Source: Pseudomonas alcaligenes
GTDB taxonomy: Bacteria; Pseudomonadota; Gammaproteobacteria; Pseudomonadales; Pseudomonadaceae
DNA: 64,000 bases
Reading direction: 5' to 3'
NCBI RefSeq assembly: GCF_014490745.1
Contig: NZ_LZEU01000001.1
Span: 3,251,501 to 3,315,500 of the forward strand
In this document: one piece after another, positions 17,015 to 25,888 of the stretch
Numbering within the stretch: the stretch's first letter is position 1
How the letters are laid out: every line of letters begins with the position of its first letter
Program-made: the position numbers and the translations under genes
The notes under the pieces: model-generated
Seen by the model: the letters and a program-made list of their open reading frames with translations, nothing else
Database searches by the model: none
What the model was told of the DNA's origin: nothing

Positions 17015-17755
17015 TCAGGGCACGCCCTGCTCCACCACCTGGGCCAGATCATCGAGATCCAGCACCGCCCGGCTCAGGTAGAACTCGGCGCCACCATTGC
17101 CCTCGCCGCCGCTGCCGCCCTGCTGCAGCTGGCGGCGCACGAAGCGGTAGCTGCCGCGGATCTTGCCCAGAGCCGCGGCCTGGGCCTGGTACTGCGCCTG
17201 CAACTGGTCGAAGCGTTGTTCGATGTCGGCATCCAGCTGGTTCAGGCGCTCGGCCGGCAGCAGCCAGGGTGCCTTCTGCGGCAGCAGGTAGTGACGCAAC
17301 TGGTAGTCCAGCAGCAGGCTGGCAAGGTCGCGGCTCTGTGCGCCGAACGCTGGTGCCCGGCTCCCCGCCTCGGCCAGGTCTTGCTCGACCGCCTCGCCCA
17401 GCTGCTGGCGCTGCTCCAGCAGGCGCGCGATCAGCTCCGGATAGCGCCGGCTGGCACTGCGCGGCAGGCCATCCAGTTCCGTGAAGATGCGCTGCATGGC
17501 ACCCAGCGGCTGGGCCAGATCGGCCGGTTGGCCGAGCTGCAGCACATCGGTTTCGAGGGTGTTGAGGTGGTGGTAGACCGCGGTCAGGCTGCGCGGGTCG
17601 GGACTGCGTTCGCGCGGGTCGAAGTACAGCAGGGCACTGGCGCACAGCAGCCGGCTGTGGCTGTCCAGTTCGTGCAGCTGGCGCACCATCGCGGTGTCGG
17701 CCAGGGCTGGTTGGCACAGCAGGCAAAGCAGGTACGGCAATACAGTCCTTCGCAT
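17015..17755 (-). CDS. Exported protein of unknown function
   Basis: A 246-aa protein not recognised as any named family. It starts at the ATG at 17755 with AGGAAGG upstream, and has a signal peptide (RRTVLPYLLCLLCQPALA) and a helical, Gln/Leu-rich mature part with likely coiled-coil segments (LIARLLEQRQQLGEAVEQDLAEAG and EQRFDQLQAQYQAQAAALGKI). It is on the same strand as the CoA-transferase operon, 175 bases downstream of it. A periplasmic structural or accessory role is all that can be suggested. Confidence 0.7.
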   Translation of the reverse strand: MRRTVLPYLLCLLCQPALADTAMVRQLHELDSHSRLLCASALLYFDPRERSPDPRSLTAVYHHLNTLETDVLQLGQPADLAQPLGAMQRIFTELDGLPRSASRRYPELIARLLEQRQQLGEAVEQDLAEAGSRAPAFGAQSRDLASLLLDYQLRHYLLPQKAPWLLPAERLNQLDADIEQRFDQLQAQYQAQAAALGKIRGSYRFVRRQLQQGGSGGEGNGGAEFYLSRAVLDLDDLAQVVEQGVP

Positions 17756-17929
17756 CGTCCTTCCTCGTGGTGTTCGCTTACCTCGGAAAAAACTCGGGAA
17801 AAAGTGCGGACGGCCACAGGAGCCGCAGCCGTCGCACGAAGGCCGGGGCCGAAGCCCCGAAGACACAGCCCGCCATGGAGTGAACAGGCCGTGGCGACAC
17901 ACTGGCGGGCCTCGCGGCCCGGGGCGCGG

Positions 17930-18559
17930 TTAGCGCAGGATGGTGCAGCCGGTGGCGGCCTGCAGCTGGTCGAAGTCGACGCCCGGCGCCATCTCCACCA
18001 GCTCGACGCCGGCCGCGGTGATGTCCAGCACGGCCAGGTCGCTGATGATGCGGTCGACCACACCGACGCCGGTCAGCGGCAACGAGCAGCGCTCGAGGAT
18101 CTTCGCCTCGCCGTCCTTGGCGCAGTGCTCCATCAGCACCACCACGCGGCGCACGCCGGCGACCAGATCCATGGCGCCGCCCATGCCCTTGACCATCTTG
18201 CCGGGGATCATCCAGTTGGCCAGGTCGCCCTGCTGCGACACCTGCATGGCGCCAAGCAAGGCCAGGTCGACATGGCCACCACGGATCATGGCGAAGCTCT
18301 CGGCACTGTCGAAGAAGCTGCTGCCGGGCAACGTGGTGATGGTCTGCTTGCCGGCGTTGATCAGATCCGGGTCGATCTCCTCCTCGCCGGGAAACGGGCC
18401 GATGCCGAGCAGGCCGTTCTCGCTCTGCAGCCAGACCTCCACGCCCTCGGGAATGTAGTTGGCCACCAGGGTCGGCAGGCCGATGCCGAGATTGACGTAG
18501 AAGCCGTCGTGCAGCTCCTGGGCGGCGCGCTGCGCCATTTCTTCGCGGGTCCAGGCCAT
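17930..18559 (-). CDS. 3-oxoacid CoA-transferase, beta subunit
   Basis: A 209-aa SCOT/AtoA-type subunit. The catalytic Glu lies in [12 protein letters not shown] (residue 47), preceded by the glycine-rich [10 protein letters not shown]. The partner subunit is encoded two bases upstream. The family transfers CoA from succinyl-CoA or acetyl-CoA to acetoacetate or related 3-oxoacids; DhcB of carnitine catabolism is a close functional type. In this context it could activate acetoacetate released by the BKACE enzyme. Which 3-oxoacid is used cannot be read from the sequence. Confidence 0.9.
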   Translation of the reverse strand: MAWTREEMAQRAAQELHDGFYVNLGIGLPTLVANYIPEGVEVWLQSENGLLGIGPFPGEEEIDPDLINAGKQTITTLPGSSFFDSAESFAMIRGGHVDLALLGAMQVSQQGDLANWMIPGKMVKGMGGAMDLVAGVRRVVVLMEHCAKDGEAKILERCSLPLTGVGVVDRIISDLAVLDITAAGVELVEMAPGVDFDQLQAATGCTILR

Positions 18560-18561
18560 GA

Positions 18562-19257
18562 TCAGCTCCTCAGCGTACGGACTTCGATGCGTTTTTCCGG
18601 GCTGGCATTGAGCACCAGGCGCTGCACGTAGATGCCCGGCAGATGGATCTCGTCCGGCGCCAGCTCACCGACCTCGACGATCTCCTCCACCTCGGCCACG
18701 CACACCCGCCCGGCCTTGGCGCACAGCGGGTTGAAGTTGCGCGCGGTCTTGTTGAACACCAGGTTGCCGGCACGGTCGGCCTTGGCGCCCTTGATCAGCG
18801 CCAGGTCGGCGGTAAGCCCACGTTCCATCACGTACCACTCGCCGTCGAACTGGCGGGTTTCCTTGCCCTCGGCGATCTGCGTGCCGTAGCCGGTGCGGGT
18901 GAAGAACGCCGGGATGCCGGCACCGCCGGCGCGCAGCTTCTCGGCCAGGGTGCCCTGGGGGGTGAACTCCAGCTGCAGCTCGCCGGCCAGGTACTGGCGC
19001 TCGAACTCCTTGTTGCCGCCGACGTAGGAGGAAATCATCTTGCTGATCTGCCGGCTGTACAGCAGCGGGCCGAGGCCGAAGTCGTCGACCCCGCAGTTGT
19101 TGCTGATGATGGTGAAGCCGCGCTTGCCGGTGGCGCCCAGCGCCGCGATCAGCGCCTCGGGAATGCCGCACAGGCCGAAGCCGCCGGAGGCGATGCTGAT
19201 GCCGTCGGCCACCAGCCCCGCGAGCGCCGCCTCGGCGCTGGGGTAGATCTTGTTCAT
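18562..19257 (-). CDS. 3-oxoacid CoA-transferase, alpha subunit
   Basis: A 231-aa SCOT/AtoD-type subunit. [15 protein letters not shown] is the CoA-binding glycine motif, and [25 protein letters not shown] is the second signature. The ATG at 19257 directly follows an in-frame GTG at 19260. It strongly resembles the DhcA/ScoA group of pseudomonads. It lies 46 bases after the YeiH-type gene on the same strand and is the penultimate member of the catabolic gene train. Confidence 0.9.
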   Translation of the reverse strand: MNKIYPSAEAALAGLVADGISIASGGFGLCGIPEALIAALGATGKRGFTIISNNCGVDDFGLGPLLYSRQISKMISSYVGGNKEFERQYLAGELQLEFTPQGTLAEKLRAGGAGIPAFFTRTGYGTQIAEGKETRQFDGEWYVMERGLTADLALIKGAKADRAGNLVFNKTARNFNPLCAKAGRVCVAEVEEIVEVGELAPDEIHLPGIYVQRLVLNASPEKRIEVRTLRS

Positions 19258-19303
19258 CACTAGTTCTCTCGGGTTGTGCCGGCGCCACGCGCCGGCGCGC
19301 AGA

Positions 19304-20314
19304 TCACAGGCCCCAGTGCATCAGCAGCAGCACCAGGACGACCAGGAAGACGGTTTCGCCGACCATCAGCAGGATCGGTTTGATACCCACGGTGGCCAGC
19401 TCCTTGAGCTGGGTCTTCATGCCCAGGGCGGCGATCGACACCACCAGGCACCAGCGCGAGGCCTCGTTGACCCCGCCCTGCACCAGCGCCGGCACCCAGC
19501 CGGTGCTGTTGATGCAGGCTAGGGCGAGGAAGGCCACGGCGAACCAGGGCAGCAGCGGCGGACGCTTGCCGCCAGTCTCGGCGCCCTGCATGCGGGTGAC
19601 CATGGCCGCCGCGACGATCACCGGCAGCAGCATGGCCACGCGCATCAGCTTGACCACGGTGGCGGTGTCGCCGGTTTCCGGCGACATGCTGTAGCCGGCG
19701 CCGACCACCTGGGCCACGTCGTGGATGGTGGCGCCGAGGAACACCCCGGCCTGCTGCGGCGACAGGCCGAAGGCGTTGGCGATCATCGGGTAGAGGATCA
19801 TCGCCAGGGTCGACAGCGCCGACACCCCGATCACGGTGAACAGGGTGGCCTTTTCCTTCTGCGGATGGCTGGGCAGCGCGGCGGCCAGGGCCAGCGCCGC
19901 CGAAGCGCCGCAGATGGCGGTGGCGCCGCCGGTGAGCATGCCAAAGATGCGTTTGAAGCCCATCAGCCGCGCCGCCAGCACCGAGGCGGAAATGGTCACC
20001 AGCACCAGGATCACCACCAGCGCGAAGGGCTTCCAGCCGAGCGCGGCGATCTGCTCCAGGGTGATGCGCATGCCCAGCAGGGCCACACCGATGCGCAGCA
20101 CGCTGCGCGCGGTGAACTCGATGCCGGCCTTGCACTTGCCCTCGCCGGCGAGGAAGTTGAGCGACAGCCCCAGCAACAGGGCGAACAGCATCACCGGCGC
20201 GCCGTAGTGTTCGGAGAGGAAGGTGGCGGCGGCGCCCACCACCAGGCTGATGCTGATGCCCGGCGCCAGTTCGCGCGCCCGGTCGTTGATCTGGGTAAGA
20301 GCAATGGCGCTCAT
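19304..20314 (-). CDS. YeiH-family (PSE/TauZ-like) putative sulfate/sulfite exporter
   Basis: A 336-aa inner membrane protein with about ten helices. [20 protein letters not shown] and [25 protein letters not shown] are signatures of the COG2855/YeiH family. Members called TauZ are encoded with sulfonate-degradation genes and proposed to export sulfate or sulfite. The start overlaps the stop of the Rieske gene (ATGA), so they are in one operon. Together with the TauD-like enzyme it suggests disposal of inorganic sulfur, but export has not been shown for most family members. Confidence 0.85.
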   Translation of the reverse strand: MSAIALTQINDRARELAPGISISLVVGAAATFLSEHYGAPVMLFALLLGLSLNFLAGEGKCKAGIEFTARSVLRIGVALLGMRITLEQIAALGWKPFALVVILVLVTISASVLAARLMGFKRIFGMLTGGATAICGASAALALAAALPSHPQKEKATLFTVIGVSALSTLAMILYPMIANAFGLSPQQAGVFLGATIHDVAQVVGAGYSMSPETGDTATVVKLMRVAMLLPVIVAAAMVTRMQGAETGGKRPPLLPWFAVAFLALACINSTGWVPALVQGGVNEASRWCLVVSIAALGMKTQLKELATVGIKPILLMVGETVFLVVLVLLLMHWGL

Positions 20315-20631
20315 GGCGCTGAATCCTCGATAACGATGTAGAGGTGGTCGCCCTCTTCCACCACCGGGTAGGTGGCGACCTTGAGCTGGTCGGAATTGAG
20401 CAGGTAGCCGCTGGCCAGGTCGAAGCGCAGGCCGTGGGCACGGCACTGCACCACCCTGCCCTGCACCTGGCCGGCGCACAGCGAGGAGCCCTGGTGCGGG
20501 CAGCTGTCGGCGACGGCATGGAACTGCCCGTCGATATTGAACAGGGCGATGCCGTGGCCCGCCGGCTCGAGCAGCACGCGCTGCCCGGCCGCCGGCACCT
20601 GTGCGGCCGGCACCTGGTGACGCCGGCTCAT
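20311..20631 (-). CDS. Rieske [2Fe-2S] ferredoxin-like protein
   Basis: A 106-aa single-domain Rieske protein. CPH (in ADSCPHQGSSL) and C-R-A-H (in VVQCRAHGLRFD) supply the two Cys and two His ligands. Such small proteins donate electrons to oxygenases, or act as nitrite-reductase-like small subunits. No partner Rieske oxygenase large subunit is present in the window. It overlaps both the DsbA-like and the YeiH-type gene (ATGA junctions). Confidence 0.88.
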   Translation of the reverse strand: MSRRHQVPAAQVPAAGQRVLLEPAGHGIALFNIDGQFHAVADSCPHQGSSLCAGQVQGRVVQCRAHGLRFDLASGYLLNSDQLKVATYPVVEEGDHLYIVIEDSAP

Positions 20632-21290
20632 GCCTGCAGGCTCCGCCGCTGTGGCTGGCCGAGGGCGGTGCGCATGCCGCGCAGCAGCAGTTCCGCCGGG
20701 TGCGCCCCGGACAGCTGCAGGCTGCCATCGAAGACGAAGTGCGGCACGCTGCTGGCCGTCATTCCGGAGCGCAGGAACGGCCGGCCGTCGCGGTACAGCG
20801 CCCGGGCCATGGCCTCGCGCGGGTAGCCGCAGGTCTCGGCGATGGTCAGCAGGGTGTTGCCGTCGCCGATGTCCTCGCCGAGCTGGAAGTGCGCGGCGAA
20901 CAGGCGCTCCAGCAGGCGCTCGCGCTGCTCCGGGCTGCCCAGCTCGCCGGCCTGGCGCAGCAGGCGGTGGGCGTCGGCGGTATTGGGCATGCGCGCGATG
21001 CGGCTGAAGTCCAGCTGCAGGCCGACCGCGGCGGCCTCCTCCTGCACCTGGGCCTGGCGCAGGCGCACGGCCGTGTCGCTGCCCAGGCGCTGGCGGTAGA
21101 ACTCGGCAAAGGGCACGCCGGCGGCCGGCAGCTGTGGCAGCAGCTGCACGCCGCGCCAGTCGATGCTCACCACCTGCTGCGGCAGCGCTTCCTGCAACTG
21201 ACTAACCGCCAGCTCCAGCTGGCGCTTGCCGATCAGGCACCAGGGGCAGATGAAGTCGAACGCCACATCGATACGCAGGGCACGGTTCAC
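20628..21290 (-). CDS. DsbA/FrnE-family oxidoreductase
   Basis: A 220-aa cytoplasmic thioredoxin-fold protein with a CPWC active site near residue 15 (FDFICPWCLIGKRQLE) and a helical insertion, ending with the cis-Pro motif SVPHFVFDG. This is the FrnE/2-hydroxychromene-2-carboxylate isomerase-like group, which includes glutathione-dependent isomerases and disulfide oxidoreductases. The start is a GTG overlapping the MFS stop (GTGA). Its job in the pathway is unknown; no signal peptide is seen. Confidence 0.85.
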   Translation of the reverse strand: MNRALRIDVAFDFICPWCLIGKRQLELAVSQLQEALPQQVVSIDWRGVQLLPQLPAAGVPFAEFYRQRLGSDTAVRLRQAQVQEEAAAVGLQLDFSRIARMPNTADAHRLLRQAGELGSPEQRERLLERLFAAHFQLGEDIGDGNTLLTIAETCGYPREAMARALYRDGRPFLRSGMTASSVPHFVFDGSLQLSGAHPAELLLRGMRTALGQPQRRSLQA

Positions 21291-22615
21291 GGCTGCGCCT
21301 CCAGCATTGCCTCGGCGTGGTCATCCTTGCCTTGCTCGCCCCGCAGGCGGGCGATGTCGCGCAGGTAGTGGCAGCGGGCGTAGAAGAACACCGCGGCGGC
21401 AGCCAGGCTCACCAGCGGCACCAGCTGGAAAGCCGTGCTCAGGCCGAGCAGGTCGGACAGCTTGCCGGTGATGAACGGCCCCGGCGCCAGGCCCAGCAGG
21501 TTGTTGGCCAGGGTCAGGGTGGCGAAGGCGGTGCCGTGCACCGAATAGTGGGTCAGGTTGGCCACCATGGCCCCGGACGGCCCGGTGGTGCCGGCGGCGA
21601 TCAGCATGCCGGCGGCGATCAGCAGCAGCTGCAGCGGCCCCGCCGCCAGGGCGAAGGCCAGCGACAGTAGCAGGCAGCTGCCCAGGCAGTAGGCGATGGC
21701 CAGAGCGATCTTGCGCTGCGGCGCGTTGCGGCACAGGCGGTCACTGAGCATGCCGCAGAGGATCATGCCGGCGCCGCTGCACAGCACGATGAGCCCGGCC
21801 AGGGCGCCGGCCTTGTCGGTGCCCATCTGGTAGTAGCGGTTGAGGTAACTGGGCATCCACACGATCACCGTGCCACCAACGAACAGCTGCAGGCCGCTGC
21901 CGACGTAGGCGGCGAGCACCGAGCGACTGCAATACAAGGTGCGCAGCGGCTTGGCGGCCTTGTCCGCGGCCTGCTGCACGGCGTCGGTGAGGCGCTTGGG
22001 CGAGACCCGCGCCTCCTTCACCAGCAGCGGGTAGACCACCGCCAGCAGCAGGCCGAACAGCGCCATGCCGACGAAGGCCCAGCGCCAACCCAGGTGCTGG
22101 GCGATGGCGCCACCCAGGGCCATGCCCAGTACCGAGCCGAACATGCCGCCGGCCATGAAGGCGCCGGTCAGGGTGGCGCGCATGTGCTTGGGGAACACCG
22201 CGAGCACCACGGCGATGCCGACGCTGCCATAGGCCGCCTCGCCGACCCCGACCAGGAAGCGCGCCACCAGCATCTGCCCGTACTGCTGAGCCAGGCCGCA
22301 GGCCAGGGTGGCCAAGCTCCACAGCAGGGCCATCAGCGCCAGGCTGCGCACCCGGCCGAAGCGGTCGGCGAGCAGCGACAGGGGAAAGGTCAGCAGGCCG
22401 ACCATCAAGGCCACCACGCCGCTAAGCAGGCCGAGCTGGCTGTCGGACAGCGCCCATTCGCCCTTGAGCAGGGGGAACACGGCGTTGAGCACCTGACGCG
22501 ACATGTAGTCGGAGATCAGCAGGCCGAAACTGAGGGCGAACACCACCCAGGCATAGCTGCGTGGAATACCGGCCGACGTATCGATCTCGTCGCCCAGGCT
22601 GGAGTGAAAGGCCAT
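21287..22615 (-). CDS. Major facilitator superfamily transporter
   Basis: A 442-aa MFS carrier with 12 predicted helices. The loop 2-3 motif is LLADRFGRVRSLALM, with a second copy GMLSDRLCRNAPQRK between helices 8 and 9. It resembles organic anion/aromatic acid or spinster-type carriers. The ATG at 22615 is chosen because GAGGTG stands six bases upstream; a GTG at 22624 is in frame. It is the first gene of the tightly overlapping MFS-DsbA-Rieske-YeiH group and the likely substrate importer. Confidence 0.88.
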   Translation of the reverse strand: MAFHSSLGDEIDTSAGIPRSYAWVVFALSFGLLISDYMSRQVLNAVFPLLKGEWALSDSQLGLLSGVVALMVGLLTFPLSLLADRFGRVRSLALMALLWSLATLACGLAQQYGQMLVARFLVGVGEAAYGSVGIAVVLAVFPKHMRATLTGAFMAGGMFGSVLGMALGGAIAQHLGWRWAFVGMALFGLLLAVVYPLLVKEARVSPKRLTDAVQQAADKAAKPLRTLYCSRSVLAAYVGSGLQLFVGGTVIVWMPSYLNRYYQMGTDKAGALAGLIVLCSGAGMILCGMLSDRLCRNAPQRKIALAIAYCLGSCLLLSLAFALAAGPLQLLLIAAGMLIAAGTTGPSGAMVANLTHYSVHGTAFATLTLANNLLGLAPGPFITGKLSDLLGLSTAFQLVPLVSLAAAAVFFYARCHYLRDIARLRGEQGKDDHAEAMLEAQP

Positions 22616-22639
22616 GTCTGCCACCTCGTTGTACTGCTA

Positions 22640-22656
22640 CTGCTTGTTATTGTTGT
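22640..22656 (-). promoter_or_regulatory. AANAANAA motif in the MFS leader (Hfq/Crc-type)
   Basis: The minus strand reads ACAACAATAACAAGCAG about 25 bases upstream of the MFS ATG, identical over 17 bases to the motif at the DUF1302 start. This fits post-transcriptional catabolite repression. Confidence 0.55.
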
Positions 22657-22815
22657 AGTCGTGCAAGACGACGCTCGGCAAAGGCCTCTGGACGACCCTG
22701 TGGGATCGCCGGCACCGTGTGCGGCGCGCCCGGTTCGTGGCCCGGGCGCCGCATGCGGCAGAGACCTTTGCCCAGCGGCGTGGTACCCCCCGACCTGCGG
22801 AGGGCGCCGTATCAC

Positions 22816-22902
22816 TCAGCCGCGCTGTTGCAGCTCTTTCTGACCCGGCTTGCGGTTCGGCGCCATGCCGCCTGCCAACCGGGCTTCTTCGACGCCGTCG
22901 AG
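22816..22902 (-). pseudogene. Remnant of the 3' end of a second BKACE gene
   Basis: The minus strand encodes DGVEEARLAGGMAPNRKPGQ and a few further codons up to a TGA at 22816-22818. This aligns with the true BKACE C-terminus, DTVEETLAANGFAPNPKGGQ, in the adjacent gene, with about half the residues identical and the same stop position relative to the motif. It lies in a different frame from the BKACE gene, 30 bases past its stop, and has no start of its own. It looks like what is left of a tandem BKACE paralogue after deletion, and explains most of the 316-base gap between BKACE and MFS. Confidence 0.72.
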
Positions 22903-22931
22903 TTGCACGGCACTCGGCACCTGCCGATGAA

Positions 22932-23981
22932 TCACTTGCGCAGGAAGCCCTGCTGACCGCCCTTCGGATTCGGCGCGAAGCCGTTGGCGGCCAGGGTTTC
23001 TTCGACCGTGTCGTAGAACACGCCAATCTTGAGGATCTCGCGGGCTTCCTTGCCGTTGGCGACCGGGCGACCGATCTCCTTGGCGATGCGTACCAGCTGC
23101 TCGATCTGCTCGACGGAGGTCATCTTGCGCGAGCGATCCTGAGTCCAGATGTTGTCCTCGATACCGCAGCGCACGTGCAGCCCCATCGCCATGCCCATCA
23201 GGTTGACCGGCAGGGTATTGAGCATGGTGCTCTCCACCGTGAGCATGGTGCCGTCGGGGATGGCACGCAGGAAGTTGGCCATGCTGTAGATATGTGGCTG
23301 ATCCATGCCGCCGCCGATGGCCACCCAGTTGCACACCAGCGGGCCCTTGTAGACGCCGCGACGGATCAGGCGCTCGACCGTCTCGTAGCTGTTGATGTTG
23401 TAGAACTGGAAGGCGCTCTGGATGCCGGCGGCGGAGAGGCGCTTGACGTGCTCCTCGATGAAGCCCGGGCCGGACGGCACGATCATCTCGCGGTAGGCCT
23501 CGTAGGTATCGCTGCCCATGGAGGTGCCGGTGTAGTCACGCACGTCCATCTGCTCGATGACGTTCATCTGCGTGGTGTTGACCGTCACCGTGACCTGGTC
23601 GGGCTTGGGATCGAGCTCGGCGAGCATGTGCCGGGTGTCGTCGTGCAGCCACTTCGCCGCCGCGCCGTCTTCCGGCGGCGCGAAGGAGATCGAGCCGCCG
23701 ACCTGGATGACCATGTCCGGCACCGCCTCGCGTACCCCGGCGATCAGCTCGTTGAACTTGGACAGGCGCTTGGAGCCCTTGCCGTCCAGCTCACGCACGT
23801 GCAGGTGGAGTACCGAGGCGCCGGCTTCGTAGCAGTCGACGGCCTTCTGGATCTGCTCTTCCATGGTCACCGGAATGTCTTCCGGATAGTCCGAGGGGAA
23901 CCATTCGGGGCCGTATGGGGCCGCGGTGATGACGAGCTTGTCCTGGTTTTCAGGGAAGAGAGAACCGTCGAGGAAGTTCAT
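22932..23981 (-). CDS. BKACE (DUF849) beta-keto acid cleavage enzyme
   Basis: A 349-aa protein of the 3-keto-5-aminohexanoate cleavage enzyme family. SVLHLHVRELDGKGS holds the two zinc-binding His (59 and 61), and LTVESTMLN should hold the third ligand Glu. Family reaction: beta-keto acid + acetyl-CoA gives acetoacetate + a new acyl-CoA; one member (CdhC) cleaves dehydrocarnitine. It is longer than the 275-310 residues usual for the family. It follows the TauD-like gene by 52 bases. The CoA-transferase at the end of the train could recycle the acetoacetate. Confidence 0.9.
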   Translation of the reverse strand: MNFLDGSLFPENQDKLVITAAPYGPEWFPSDYPEDIPVTMEEQIQKAVDCYEAGASVLHLHVRELDGKGSKRLSKFNELIAGVREAVPDMVIQVGGSISFAPPEDGAAAKWLHDDTRHMLAELDPKPDQVTVTVNTTQMNVIEQMDVRDYTGTSMGSDTYEAYREMIVPSGPGFIEEHVKRLSAAGIQSAFQFYNINSYETVERLIRRGVYKGPLVCNWVAIGGGMDQPHIYSMANFLRAIPDGTMLTVESTMLNTLPVNLMGMAMGLHVRCGIEDNIWTQDRSRKMTSVEQIEQLVRIAKEIGRPVANGKEAREILKIGVFYDTVEETLAANGFAPNPKGGQQGFLRK

Positions 23982-24033
23982 GCCTGTTGCCTCAGATATT
24001 TATTAGTAGTTGGCGCGAATGGGGTGCTGCGAC

Positions 24034-24882
24034 TCAGAAGGTCTTGTCGCCGATGATGCCGGCGCGCTCCATCTTGCGATGGCACGGTGGGTAGTCCATG
24101 ACCGCGTAATGCTGGGTGCTGCGGTTGTCCCAGATCGCCACGCTGTTGGGCTGCCAGCGCCAGCGCACCTGGTATTCCGGGATGTAGGCCTGGCTGACCA
24201 GGTAGCGCAGCAGGTCGCTGCCGCCCATGCTGTAGTCCTGGCCGTAACGCACATGCTCCGGGGTGTGGAAGTTGCTCAGGTGGGTGGCGAAGGCGTTGAC
24301 GAACAGCACCTTCTCGCCGGTCTCCGGATGGGTGCGCACCACCGGGTGCTCGGCATCCGGGAACTGCGCCTTGAGCGCCAGGCGCTTCTCGATCGGCATG
24401 GCCGCGCCGAAGCTAGCCTCGATGCTGTGGCGCGCACGCAGGCCGGCGATACGCTGCTTCACCTCTTCCGGCAGCTTCTCGTAGGCCAAGGCCATGTTCG
24501 CCCACATGGTGTCGCCACCCACCGGCGGGCATTCCACGCAGCGCAGCACGCAGCCCATGGGCGGCGCCTCGCGCCAGGTGGCGTCGGTGTGCCAGGCATT
24601 CTCGTAGCGGTCGTTGGGGGCGTCCGGCGACTTGTAGATGCGCACCAGGCCCGGGTGCTCCGGGTCGCTGCCGGCCACCGGATGATCCTCCAGCTCGCCG
24701 AAGCGGCGGGCGAAGGCCACGTGCTCGGCACGGCTGATGTCCTGGTCGCGCAGGAACAGCACCTTGTGCTTGAGCAGCAGCGCCTTGATTTCGGCGAACA
24801 GAGCGTCGTCGCGGGAGGCATCGCCCAGGTTGACGCCGCTCAGCTCGGCGCCGATGGCGCAGGTCAGTTGTTCGACTCGCAT
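24034..24882 (-). CDS. TauD/TfdA-family 2-oxoglutarate-dependent dioxygenase
   Basis: A 282-aa Fe(II)/2OG oxygenase. The iron ligands His98-x-Asp100 (AWHTDATW) and His258 (STQHYA), and the 2OG-binding Arg273 (MERAGI), are all in place. His67 in EDHPVA corresponds to sulfonate-contacting His70 of E. coli TauD. The stretch RWRWQPNSVAIWDNRSTQHY is nearly the same as in TauD. The ATG at 24882 has GAGGTG six bases upstream; a GTG at 24891 is an alternative. It lies ten bases after the quinone oxidoreductase-like gene. Taurine or another sulfonate is a plausible substrate, but TfdA-type ethers cannot be excluded. Confidence 0.9.
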   Translation of the reverse strand: MRVEQLTCAIGAELSGVNLGDASRDDALFAEIKALLLKHKVLFLRDQDISRAEHVAFARRFGELEDHPVAGSDPEHPGLVRIYKSPDAPNDRYENAWHTDATWREAPPMGCVLRCVECPPVGGDTMWANMALAYEKLPEEVKQRIAGLRARHSIEASFGAAMPIEKRLALKAQFPDAEHPVVRTHPETGEKVLFVNAFATHLSNFHTPEHVRYGQDYSMGGSDLLRYLVSQAYIPEYQVRWRWQPNSVAIWDNRSTQHYAVMDYPPCHRKMERAGIIGDKTF

Positions 24883-24892
24883 GGCGGACACC

Positions 24893-25873
24893 TCAGATGA
24901 CGAAGATCGACGAACCGGTGGTCTTGCGCGACTCCAGGTCGCGGTGCGCCTGCACAGCGTCCTGCAGGGCGTAGTGCTGGTTGATCTCGATGCGGATCAG
25001 GCCGCTGCCGACCAGGCCGAACAGCTCCTCGGCCAGTTCCGCCTTCTCCGCCGGATCGGCGATGTAGTCGGCCAGGGCCGGACGGGTCATATAGAGAGAG
25101 CCCTTCATCGCCAGCAGCTGCGGGTCGAACGGCGGGATGGTGCCGGAGGCGGTGCCGACGCAGACCAGCAGGCCGCGACGCTTGAGCGAATCCAGCGAGC
25201 CCATGAAGGTGTCCTTGCCGACGCTGTCGAACACCACGTCGACACCCCGCCCGCCGGTCAGCTGGCGCACGCGCTGGGCGACGTCCTCGTGGCTGTAGTC
25301 GATCACGTGGGCGCAGCCGTGGGCGCGCGCCACTTCGGCCTTGGCCGCGCTGGACACGGTGCCGATCACGGTCAGACCGAGCAACTTGGCCCACTGCGAG
25401 ACGATCAGGCCGACGCCGCCGGCAGCGGCGTGCAGCAGCAGGCTGTCGCCCTCCTTGAAGGCGTGGATCTTCTTCATCAGGTAGGCCGAGGTCAGGCCGC
25501 GCATGGTCATCGCCGCGGCAGTCTCAAAGGCGATGGTTTCCGGCAGGCGGATCAGCGGCGCGGCCGCTACCAGGCGCTCGGTGCTGTAGGCGCCGAGGGT
25601 GTTGATGAAGCCGGTGTAGGTGACGCGATCCCCCACCGCCACGTTGCTCACGCCCTCGCCGAGGGCTACCACCACGCCGGCTGCCTCCACGCCGATGCCG
25701 TTGGGCATGGGGATCGGGTAGGTGCCGTTGCGGAAGTAGGTGTCGGCATAGTTCAGGCCGACGGCGACGTGGCGAATGCGTACCTGGCCCGGGCCGGGGT
25801 CGCCGACCTCGACGTCCTCGTAGCGCAACACCTCGGGACCCCCGGTCTCGTAAAAGCGGACGGCTTTGGCCAT
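24893..25873 (-). CDS. NADPH:quinone oxidoreductase-like MDR enzyme
   Basis: A 326-aa zinc-free medium-chain reductase. LLHAAAGGVGLIVSQWAKLLG is the NADPH-binding glycine motif, and VGLNYADTYFRNGTYP is the QOR substrate-domain signature. It is the first gene of the long minus-strand catabolic train and therefore nearest to its likely promoter. The leader has AATAACAA (25889-25896) before a GGAG ribosome site. Its substrate within the pathway is not evident. Confidence 0.88.
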   Translation of the reverse strand: MAKAVRFYETGGPEVLRYEDVEVGDPGPGQVRIRHVAVGLNYADTYFRNGTYPIPMPNGIGVEAAGVVVALGEGVSNVAVGDRVTYTGFINTLGAYSTERLVAAAPLIRLPETIAFETAAAMTMRGLTSAYLMKKIHAFKEGDSLLLHAAAGGVGLIVSQWAKLLGLTVIGTVSSAAKAEVARAHGCAHVIDYSHEDVAQRVRQLTGGRGVDVVFDSVGKDTFMGSLDSLKRRGLLVCVGTASGTIPPFDPQLLAMKGSLYMTRPALADYIADPAEKAELAEELFGLVGSGLIRIEINQHYALQDAVQAHRDLESRKTTGSSIFVI

Positions 25874-25888
25874 GCCTGTTCTCCAGTC

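Noticed and set aside
17930..24882. Assigning the catabolic train to carnitine degradation because BKACE and DhcAB-like CoA-transferase occur there
   Set aside because: Carnitine dehydrogenase, betainyl-CoA thioesterase and the carnitine-binding protein gene are missing, while a TauD-like enzyme and YeiH exporter are present. It is kept as an analogy only.
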